Shown: one piece after another, positions 25,901-37,900 of the stretch | How positions within the stretch are numbered: the first letter of the stretch is position 1 | Layout of the letters: each line of letters starts with the position of its first letter | Assembly (NCBI GenBank): GCA_002633005.1 | Contig: NMRA01000447.1 | Span: 80,237-144,236, forward strand | Direction: 5' to 3' | Origin: Phoronis australis | Lineage: Eukaryota; Phoronida; Phoronidae | Length of the DNA: 64,000 nucleotides | Made by a program: the position numbers and the translations under genes | The notes under the pieces: model-generated | Told to the model about the DNA's origin: nothing | What the model saw: only the letters and a program-made list of their open reading frames with translations | The model's database searches: none

Positions 25901-28900
25901 GTTTTCTGGAAATACTGAAATCTTTTTAAAGTCACGTCGAAATGGCGTGATTGTTGTTACATGTAGTAACCATTTGTATATGAGTTGGGGGCTTTTGTGC
26001 CATTGAAATACATTCTCCATTTTCATTGCCTGGCTTTGAAAGTAAATCAAGGACAGCACAAGGAAATATTGAAATAAAATTCATTGTCAAAATAGAGAAA
26101 GTGAAGTACATCTCTACGCAGAATTTGGATTTTTGTAAAAAACCTGTAGCAACAAAGGCACCAGTCTATGTATCGTTGATAAGCATAAAAGACATTCCAG
26201 TCACCTGGAACAAAAGTTATAATCTGGACATCAATAATGAAGTTGTAATACGACAGTCATATTGCTTTAATTTGACCAATAATGCGACCCCAGCAAGATG
26301 AACACTTCAACACACCTGTGTTATGTAAATGTTTCTACACTCACCTTGTTCCACGTCAGGCTCTTCAGTGATACTGATGAAACTGTCTCTGTTGTGTTTT
26401 ATTGGAGACTCGTCTGCAGCAAGAAAAAGTATCAAGAACACCACAGCTCCATCTTTTGTTCATTTATCCAAACACATTACTTAACATCAATTGAATTTTC
26501 CCCATATTTAACAATTTATCTCACATTTACTAATAAACACAAACATCTATGATTGTAAGTGTACTTCACATTTTATACTAAATTGTGACAATCTAGCTTT
26601 TTAGATAAACCATTTAGGTGAAACAGAAACAATTTAACATCTGTATATTACTATAAACAACATCCAACAATTCGAGGGACTTAACACACCATCATCTTCG
26701 GTGAAAACCTGACAAACACAGGCAGAATGAGAGCAAATCAGAAAGTAGCCATAATACAACATGCATCTGCAGAAAGAAACATATGAACAGAATACACAGA
26801 GCTGGACGCTACTGGTGCCATAGGTCCAGTACAACGCACCCCACCTTTTAACTGTTCAGTACATGTCTGATGGAGCTATTCAATTAGTCAATCAAACCGC
26901 TATGGATACTAAGGCATAACTTTCATAGCTTAATTCAATATAAATAGGTAAATAAAACAACAAGAATGGATCAAATGAAATTTTCGGATGTAATAACGTC
27001 CTTTGTCAACAGAAACAGAAATCAAACACTGTATTTCTGTTTCTGTTGACAAAGGACGTTATTACATCCAAACATTTCAGTTGATCCATTCTTGTTGTTT
27101 TATTTACCTATTTATATTCTTCATTTCATGAAACAATAGTATCCTTGGGAGGATCTGGATCGCCTTATTTAGTTTCATATTTATTTTCTACGTTAATTCA
27201 AATGCTGAAACGTAATATCAATTGATGAAAGTTGAGTAGCGCCGAAGGTGAAGAAAACAATCGACAGTTGCTTCCATCTTGCCTTCTTCACAAGACCACA
27301 AGTGCACAGCACAAACCACCCATACATTATTCATTCTGTGGTTGATTGAAACAGACTTATATTTTGATCAACTGCTTTTCACTATGATAATAGAATTAAT
27401 TTTACAGAATATTATTTTTAGCAATTCAGACAATAAGGGCATATATATGTGGATCCATGGAATTTTAATGATCTTCATTTCATTTTCATCTATACCCAAT
27501 ACGTGAGAAGTACAACTGAAACTTACAAGGCAGATCTGTCAACTCTGACTCATCAGAGCTATTGAACTCAAGATCATTGAGTAAACTCGTGTTCTGACTG
27601 TCATCTGATGGCAAACCTCCTAGCGCCATCAGAGCCTGGAAACTGTCATCTTCGTCCACTTTCTCAATGAAGGTCGATGGTACAACACCTCGCTGACCGT
27701 TGATTAGCTCAGCCTCATAAAAACCATCCTGCGGACAACAGAACAGTCCAATTATGCCGACTTGCCATTTTTAGATCAAACCTTCCCTTAGTACAATGTT
27801 GTCTGCCTCATGCCAGACACTAATTTTTCAAAAACATTATTTCAGAAAATCAAAAATTGTATTATTTTCTGTATGACACATTCTTTCATACCATTATTTT
27901 CTGTATGACACATTCTTTCATACCATTATTTTCTGTATGACACATTCTTTCATACCATTATTTTCTGTATGACACATTTTTTCATACCATTATTTTCTGT
28001 ATGACACATTCTTTCATACCATTGAAAGTAGCTGAATTGGCCTCATCAAACCACATCCACTTCAGCTTACACTCTTTAAACTAAAGCCTGAGAGACTAGT
28101 GGCCCCCTTTACCTCTCTAAGCCTTATGTCAAGACCTCACTAGTGGATTAGAAAAAGCATGATGACCACCACCGAAAAAATATTCATATTGACCATGGTG
28201 AGCAATACAGTGAACGTTACACTACAATTAAATTAATTGGAACAGAATACACTTTCCCCTTCACGACAAGAATGAGTGGTAAAAACAATCAGTTCAGAAC
28301 ATTTTAATTGCAGAAAGACTTCGCCACAGTACTATCTTTAACGTTCATTCTCGGACAAGGGGTAAGACTACTGACAATGACTTTGGCTTCAGCCCAACTG
28401 TCACGGCAGGGAATTCAAGGTCATTTTGCCTGAATATATTAGGCTGGTTCTGTCCATTTAATACAGTCAAAGGGAGAGCTGTGTTATAGAGACAGTGGAT
28501 TGAGTTTGCAGGGCCCCGAGATATGTGTTCACAAGAGAGGAACTATGTTCATGAGTGTGACAACCATGTTGTTCCCTTCCATAATAAAATGAAGCATCAC
28601 ATATCGCAATTCGTAAGAAATCATATAACTTATCTCTGTTTACCATAAGCACATGCATTTAAAAATGGCTGCACTTGATTGACTGTGCCGGTTTCGCCAA
28701 GACAAGGTGTTAAAACACAATTGGTTCTTGACAATGACTAGTGACTTACACATCAATCTGATGTCTCAGCCGGTTGATTTGGCAAAATCAACAAAGTCAA
28801 TCAAGTGGAGCCAATGACAGATATCAATCTACACACCTCATCCATATCGCCCAACACATAGACATAGTCGCCGGCCATCAGAGGGAGCTCTGCCTCAGGG

Positions 28901-31900
28901 TTATCATTGGGAGAGTACTGTAGTGGGTCATAGTTGTACCTGGCTTTGTACACCTGTACACCTGACATGTTGAGCAGTCTACTCGCAGACATATCCCTAG
29001 TCAACGGCTTAGTTGACTTCTTAGTCCCATTTGAATGGCTTGCGTCAGTTTCTAAAAGAAACGTTCAACAGTTAAAACCATATCTAAAGTGCACAGTATG
29101 TCGAAGGAAATCTGAAGAAAATTCCTTATAAAGCAACGCCATATTGGAAAACCATTATCTTGGTTCCTGTTTTGGGGTGGAAACCATTGTTTTGATTTTT
29201 TAATACGGTGACTTGATTTCCTAATTACACACAGTGACACCATGGACAGAATATAAAGACTTTGACGTGACCTAATTAGCGATTGTTAGGAATTTAAAGG
29301 AAAATTTCACTGAAATCATACTCCAAAATGAAAGTAAACAGTTCAAAATTTTCCTTTACGAAATCAAAGAATTTAGCTTTACCTAGATAAACCAGTCAAT
29401 CCAGAATGATGTGAAAGTACAAAACAGTGCAGCTCTGAGTCAACAACAGCAGGTTAAGTGAACATAAGTTTAAATGGATTAGAACAGTTTATCATGAGCC
29501 AGGCTCCAAAATCAATAATACGGCGGCTGGGATTAATATTGTCATAAAAAAAGCATTAGCAGTATACCACCAGTCAACCATAACTACAACTAATACCTTC
29601 AATCAGTGGCCCTCCAACAGGTGTGGACTGTACTGCCGTTAACTCACTGCCAGCAGCGCCCTCTACCAACTCTGTCTGTACACCCACAGATAGCAGATGA
29701 GCAAGTCTTTCCACATCAACAGGTGAGGCTGCAGGTGAAGTCTGCAGCCCCGTTTCTGTAGTATCCCTATACACACCTGCCTGCACACCAAGAGAAACCA
29801 ATTGACTCTCCACTTCATCAACAGGCGAACATGGTGCTGACATCTGTTGGCCATAATCCACACATTCACTAACCTCAGTCTGTAAACAAATATTCACCAA
29901 GTTATCCAGTCTCAGCCTCTCCTCAGCCTCTTTAGCTGCGCTTGCCTTCACTACCTCATCCCTTTCCTCCTCAACTCTCTCCTTTTCCTCCATAGCCAGT
30001 TCCATCTCTCTAATCACTCTCTCTTTCTCCTGTTCTAGAGTCACACGGGCCTGAGCTATGCTCAAGTTTTCCCGTTGTAATGTACTACACTGATCCCCAA
30101 GCCGGCTCAGTTCTAGTCTATTTGTCTCTAGAAGGTCGTCCTGTTCATGTGCACTCTTCTTCATCTCCAACACTTGGACCTGCACATACATGAACACAGA
30201 GTGAACATTAAGCTTGTTCGTGAAACAACGAAGACTATGCCATAGGCAACGCAACAGGTTTTCAACAAATAATAGACTAGTCAGCCTCAGTGACAGACCA
30301 TCAATACCATCAACCAACAACACAAGCAAAATATGAATACATGAACAGGATGGATCTTACAATGCAATTTTCCACATTACGTTCATTAAGACACACGTTA
30401 ATTGGAAAACCCGCNCAAGTTATCCAGTCTCAGCCTCTCCTCAGCCTCTTTAGCTGCGCTTGCCTTCACAACCTCATCCCTTTCCTCCTCAACTCTCTCC
30501 TTCTCCTCCATAGCCAGTTCCATCTCTCTAATCACTCTCTCTTTCTCCTGTTCTAGAGTGACACGGGCCTGAGCTAAGCTCAAGTTTTCCCGTTGTAATG
30601 TACTACACTGATCCCCAAGCCGGCTCAGTTCTAGCCTATTTGTCTCTAGAAGGTCGTCCTGTTCATGTGCACTCTTCTTCATCTCCAACACTTGGACCTG
30701 CACATACACGAACACAGAGTGAACATTAAGCTTGTTCGTGAAACAACGAAGACTATGCCATAGGCAACGCAACAGGTTTTCAACAAATAATAGACTAGTC
30801 AGCCTCAGTGACAGACCATCAATACCATCAACCAACAACACAAGCAAAATATGAATACATGAACAGGATGGATCTTACAATGCAATTTTCCACATTACGT
30901 TCATTAAGACACACGTTAATTGGAAAACCCGCATAAGGTCTAGTGATAAACTTCCAGCCGTGCAATACGACATCAACAGAACTGGGTCATATCTCTTGCC
31001 AAAAGGCTCTGATCCTACGTTTTACTCTCAGTAATAAGACTAGAACAAACGAGATTCACACACAGGATTTTTTACAAAGCATAAGAGCAAAGAATCATGT
31101 AAAGTCTACTTTGGTTCCTGCAGACACACTCTTAAAAGAGTAATTGTGAACACCGGACGATGGCACTTACATTGAACCTAAGAATTCTATAATAACTTTC
31201 CATATGTGCTGGTACATTTATTTAACCCTCAACTATTGGTAAATTAAGCATGGATCATTAATACAGGCTCGCTTAACTGTGAGGAAAATTGATTGTAACA
31301 TGAAATGCATGACAGAGTGCTGAGCATTTGATATCCTCATAGATTACCGGTAGTAAAATTGTGTAGCCTGCCTTATACAAGACTGACACAATTGTAGCCT
31401 GCCTTAAACAAGACTGACACTATTCTAATATGACCAGTGATGTAGATAGGGTGGAGGCAGCATTATCTTTTGCTGGTGCAATGAATGTGACCTTGATTTC
31501 CTTGATTTTGAAAAACAAACATTAACAGCAGCAAAAATGTACCAAACTCGCCTGGATTACCACCCAGGCCAGTGTGCTTCAATCGGGCAAGTAAAAAATC
31601 ACGGGGCGAGTGCTTAAAAAAATTCAAAAGTCATGGGTAGCCGTACTTCAAATATTGTTACAATAAAATAGCTTTTATTGTTGAACCTTTGGGGGAGTTT
31701 AATGTAACCTTAATGAACCTAGCTGCTATAGACTTGTAAGTTAACATGATTTAAACCATGTGTATAGAGTAATACCTGTCATTATTTTGTGAAAATTTAG
31801 TCACAGTTGCAATGGATTCTAGTCGAAAATGCATGGATATTTAATTGTGGTTTTGTGTGCAGTTAATTTTGAAAACCATTTTACGTTATGGGTTAAAAAT

Positions 31901-34900
31901 GGACATTTAAAAAGCTATTTGACGAACCACGAATGAACTTCAGGAAGGCCGACAATTACGGTAACTCAGCAAGTTAATGAGGTTTGGTTAAACTGCAGGA
32001 TCCGATAAAACCAGTCACATGATGCTGACCTAGGATTAATCATCGGCTGGCACAACACCGAGTTACAAAAACAAAAGAGCGAATACAATGAATACAGTGA
32101 AACAGTCAACGTCAACTTATTAAGTTTCACAAAAGATATTTTATAAGTCAATTTAAAGCTGTCCGCAATAGCTACAGACTTGAGTGTAAACTTAAAGATC
32201 AATTTGGTTAGTGGTCAGCTGAGAAAATGGAGTCAATGAATTAAAAATATGTTCAAGTTGAGGAATATTCAATTTCCCCATGTTTTTTTCTGTCATATAA
32301 AATTTGGTAACAGTGGAGTAAATCTTTTTCAATCAATAGATCACCATTGATCAACTATTGACCCATACTCTTAAAGGAAAAATACACTTCTTTTTATAAT
32401 TTCTCATTTTCCAGATAGAGAAATATTAAACTTATTTTCCGCTTCTTTGAACAAATGTTCTTGCATCTCATATCTCAGTTCATCACTTAGATTATTGATA
32501 ACTCTAATTACCGGTACATCTTTTTTCTTAATATTTATTTTCTCATAAACATTTAAGGAAATATATTCACAATTATCAATGCTATCCTCCAAATGGACAA
32601 ATTTACCATCATGGTCTTGTAAATAGTTAAATTTTAATTCTCATCACAAAGGATTGCCACTCTTCTGCTACGTATGTTCTGACACATGAGCAAAAAATGT
32701 CCTTATGTCACTACTGGTGCTGTCTGTCAATTGCAACCCATACATGCCCACCCCACTACTGGCACCGTCTCTCCATTGCAACACATATATCCCCATCCCA
32801 CTGCTGGCGCCACCTGTCCATTGCAACACATATATCCCCATCCTACAACTGGCGCCACCTGTCCATTGCATCACATATATCCCCATCCCACTGCTGGCGC
32901 CACCTGTCCATTGCAACACATATCTCCCCATCCCACAGCTGGCGCCACCTGTCCATTGCAACACATATCTCCCCATCCCACAGCTGACGCCACCTGTCCA
33001 TTGCAACAAATATCTCCCCATCCCACAGCTGGCGCCACCTGTCCATTGCAACACATATCTCCCCATAACACAGCTGGCGCCACCTGTCCATTGCAAAACA
33101 TATATCCCCATCCCACAGCTGGCGCCACCTGTCCATTGCAACAAATATATCCCCAGCCCAATGTTGGCGTCATGTGTTGATGGATGCTTGGCAGCTGTAT
33201 GTTACTACACTTTTTGTTTTTTAATTAAATAAATGTAATCTTCTCACTATGTAATTCAAACCCCTACAATTTAAATTAAGACAATTAGCTTTAATCATGA
33301 CCATCCTTTAGGAACACCTCATCCCACCAATTAACTATCAATATAAAAAGCAAGCTAATTGGCCCATGGAGTTAACAAAATCACTTAATTCACTTGTAAA
33401 AAAAATCAGTCTGTATCCAGTTTTTGGCCTCTTCCTCCAAATACGAAAATCCTCTCATTTAACTTCACTTAGGCTCTTTATTCCGGTCCTTTAATGTCAA
33501 AAACTCTGATTTAACAAAAAATTCCTCCTTCATAACAGCATTTTAAACAGATTTCACATTTTATATTCTTCCAGTCATTTTAACCTTACTTACAGCTGCC
33601 TGGGGCCAGTTGTTACAGTGAGTGGAGTACTCATCTATTGGCACAAGGCTTTGAAGCCTTTCAATTGAAGATGATGAATTTGATGTTATACTGGTACTAT
33701 CGGAGCAGGCTGGCGGTGTCGAACAGTCGATGTAGCTATGTATATGACAATTCTGTACTTGCGTAAATTTATTTTTCCAATTAACTTACAAATTGGCCCA
33801 CATCAGTCCAGAACACAAACTCAACTTTCTGACCAGCCCCTCGTCACTATGCACAGCCCTTAAGAGTGTAATTACATAAAGTCTGGAGAGCTCACATTCA
33901 CAAAAAGACCTGCCCCTGTAAAAGCGCCTCCTTGTGTTGATTATAATACTGCCCACAGTATGGCTGGAAAGTGATTACGTCATACCCCAAGCAACTCCTC
34001 GACATTGGAGACAAACAATATGGTGGTTGCCAATTCCCTGGCACTAACATAATCAAAGCAGCAAAATTCAACAAAACTTAATTTTTTAAAAACTGAAGGT
34101 CATGCAACAGTATCTATGAACCACACTAGTTCATATAACAACAATAACTACAAGTGCTAAAACTGTGTTTAACTGGCAATGATTATAACCAAGTAGAATC
34201 TCCTATACTAACCCAGTGAGGTGATGTCACCTTCGAAGTGCTGTTTGCCTGTTATATTAACAACAGCTGCAGGGAGCTGACCATAGGTTACACATACACT
34301 TGCACCTCTTATAACATGGACCAGGCCTTACTCTCACCAAGCAGCTTACACAATGCGTTACACAAATGTACAATACAGTCAGTTTTACTAACTAAAGGTA
34401 CTGTAGTCTGTATCCCACACTGTCATGCACACCAGCGTCTTATCGTAAGCAAGTTCATGCCTCTACTGACTCATTACGGATCAATTACTGAAATATTTAC
34501 ACACTCAGGGTTGACACCCAAAACACAGAAAACTGGAGCATCGTTTCAGATACAGAATGAACTCAGAAATGGCCTTACAAAGTAAATTAAGGTCAACATG
34601 CGTTACGAAACAATAGCTCTGAAAATTATTTTAATTCATCACTGCAGCATCTGAAACGCACAATATACTACAACGTGAGGATGACCTCATCAGCAAACAC
34701 AACAATCAGGCACATTCAGTGAAAGCGACTATGTAATGCCATCTCGTTAGCGACAGATTGAGGACATTCAAACGCAACACAGTAAGCATCTAGGAGAATC
34801 TGAAACACGGTCAAATTATCAAGAATTACTAATTTGGCGTAATAACGCTGGATTAGCACAAAAATGTTGAAATATCTCTGGCTAAAGTTTGTTAACAGTG

Positions 34901-37900
34901 CTATTCTAGTGCGACAAATGTGCCATTATATTGTGACAATATTCTGGTATGAAGTGCATCAACATATGGCTGACTTTGATAAGTACAGTTCTGTCTAAGT
35001 CTGTCCAATCTATTTTGAAAACTAACTGTACTCCATAAGGTAGAGCAAATCAATTGCAGGATGCAATTGCTCATAGCTCTGAGTCTGATGAAAGCACACA
35101 TTGTTTTTACAACACATTATCTACTGTATAATTGCTCTTTCATTTAACAGAAACTAATACATTTTTAAAAATCTAGACCTACATTAATCCAACAGAAAGT
35201 CAGACACTGCTCACATTAAGTGAGGCGTGCAACAGACCAAGCAAGTAAACACAGCCAAGCAGGAATACTTTGAAAAGAAAATTAGAGACAGAAATTTGAA
35301 CATAACCAGTGCTATGGAAACGGTAAAATAACTGTGAATCCATAGCTTGTAAACTAAAAGAAGTTAAAATATACAATTTAGCAAATAACTTAGCGGGTGT
35401 TATACTGAGGGAAAGCCCTTAGTAAGGGAATGGACATACAATACATTCATTTGCTGCAAGGTGTCCCTTGACTGATTGAATGAATGTATCAAAGAACAGA
35501 ACGAATGAATGAACAAACCAATACAGTAGGTTACAGCAAAAAAGGCATTAAGTGCTAAAAAATTTCAAGATCAAAAATGAAATTCTTCATGGTGACGGCA
35601 GAACCCAAAAAGAAATACTACTGAAACGGGAAAGTGACATAAATGTTTACGATGAACCTGTTTTAAGAAATCTTGATTACGCTTCTCAGTAATTATTAAA
35701 GACACAAAATTTTCTACCATTTTCAATTAAGTATACGCCATATTTCTCGAACAGAAACCGTAAAGAGACCAGTCACATTCAGCATATGCAGTACAAGACA
35801 AAAGTAATCAAACAATACACCACTTACCCCATCATAGTGGCTAATTCTATTAACAGTAAAAACACTGGTAACAACTATTATGGGGGCAAAATGCTAATAG
35901 CTTTAAATGGCTTTGACACATTACTAAATTAATTCTTGTTAATTTCCCTTCATTTTCTATCATAAGGTAAAACTATTCTCACGACAAATTCGGCTTCTGC
36001 ACTGCTGTCATGATGGGGGGAATTCTGGGTCATTTTGTCTGAATATTTATAGCTTGTACTGTACAACTTTAACATGTCAGCAGTAAGACTTGAGTAACCA
36101 ATTCCAATTTTAATTTAAGAAAAACAAAAAAACCAAGACATTGAAATTCTGGTGTAGCTACTGATGAGTGTGACTTTGGTTAGAAACATCTAATTCCACG
36201 AAAGTGTGAGTGCATAGATTCCACTCATTTACCGTCATGTAAAATCAAGTTCTCTATAAAAGGTAGCCATAATCAATTAATTGAAGACAAGTCCAAAAAT
36301 GGTAAGTAGACAAATCAGGAATCCCTAAAATATTTGTTGTGTAGAATGCAATGTTACTTACGTTGCTCAGCAACCAGGGCAAATCACATTTTGAAGTGTC
36401 GAACAAGACAGATGGTGGAGTACAGCAGAATTTCACACTGCTTTGTTGGTACAGTATTGTTTAAAATAAACTAAGCTGCCAAATAATTCTGACCAATAGT
36501 TCATCATAGTTTCATGTCTGTCCAGTTTATTTTGAATACTACAGCACAATGTACATACCTGTAACTGTTCAACCTCCTCCAGGTGGCGCTTTTCATCAGC
36601 CTCTTTTTGACTTCGCAGCTGACTTGCAGTTGCCTCCCCCTCCTTCACAGACTTCAAGGCACGCTTTAGTTCTTCATCGACATTTTTGTACTTGTCAGCA
36701 GTTATCGCTAATTCCTATGGGCACAACAGTGTTTATGTACCACATGGTTCCATACTTTGAAACAGAACTTGCAAAAATTTAAATGTGTGCCTGTCAATCT
36801 CTCTTGTAGTTTTCAAAAAATAAGTAGACAAAACTTTATCTCGTTAAAGATGGCAAAATTTTGGATGGAAATTGATACACCGTTATTTTCTCTGATTAGT
36901 TCCTTTTTGAGTTTCCCTCACATATTACATGAACCTCGACAAACTAGGTCAACTTTTTTAAACTACTGCAAGCAAACAACAAAAAGTCGAGCTACACGCC
37001 TCACGAAAAAAGGTTTAAGAACAGCTTCTGCATTAAATATGCAAGACTTTTATTTACAGAATTTGTCACAAACTAAATTAAAGTTTTAGAACCCAAAGGA
37101 CAACTCAGAATGATACAAGTTAAGGGTATGTAGGACCCTAGAAAAAAGTTCAAATTTGGCTAAAATCACTTCACATCACATCACATCACATCCCAAAAAA
37201 GGCCTGTTTGAAACTCAGTTAGTATGCTTTTGTTCTCCAAAACGCTGTTAGAGATTGTTTTCAAAATGTTTTATTTTTGCACGAGATGTCACAAAATTGA
37301 ACTTTTATGATTTTCAGGAAAAAAACTCAAAAACACCAAAATACAAAAACGAAACGATACTTTAGAAGACTGAGTTTTTATCTTGAACAGTTATATGAAA
37401 TGGAATTTGGTCATAATAAAATGCACTTCTAACATTCTGCAATGCAATACCAATGCCATTTCCGAATTTGCAATTTTATGGTAGGCCAACGCCAATAAAC
37501 TCTGCATCATTTTCTTGAATCATGGGCAGTTTTGATGTTTTCGTTGATTAACAAAATTAGAATCTTAATACACTATTATGAGAGTAAAATGCCCATAATT
37601 TGATTTTCGTTTTTAGCCAGATGTATAAAGTTTTAAGGATACCATGTTTTGACACCACTCTGCCTTTCCATGGTTACAGGACTCAATTGATGGCAGATTG
37701 GTGAAAAGCCAAATTTACAGGGCTTGGAATGACAAATGGCGAAAAACGCGGAAATTTTTACGGCCCGAACGAAACATGCGCGCAGCCAGCCTTGAAAAGG
37801 TCGGTGTGGACGTTTTGGAGACGAAAATCGAGACTAAAAAACACAAAAAACGGTACCACCTCCGGAAGCATGTGTCTGCGACTGTCTTAGCTTGTTTTGG

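Larger units (their letters stand above)
12484..28836 (-). other. RIMBP2: Introns of the 3' half of RIM-BP (exons 12-26)
   Basis: Introns: 12484-12882, 12984-15966, 16253-16630, 17068-18324, 18614-19778, 19905-20983, 21164-21765, 21951-22434, 22612-23668, 23792-24389, 24552-25308, 25588-26344, 26414-27526 and 27729-28836. They are AT-rich. Listed separately are the minisatellites (15634, 27861), the duplication at 17435, the palindrome at 26937 and three dispersed repeats. A single N stands at 22790. Elsewhere nothing beyond splice sites is supported. Confidence 0.7.

Noticed and set aside
27861-28022. Regularly spaced direct repeats as a CRISPR array
   Set aside because: Units are head to tail with no unique spacers, and the DNA is animal. 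The same applies at 15634, 32713 and 43295.
32686-33232. Open frames of 100-175 codons on both strands
   Set aside because: They are produced by a 45-bp tandem repeat without stops. No start context, no domain, same DNA open in several frames.
34238-34585. 115-codon plus-strand frame
   Set aside because: Lies in a RIM-BP intron, no motif, composition like random AT-rich DNA.
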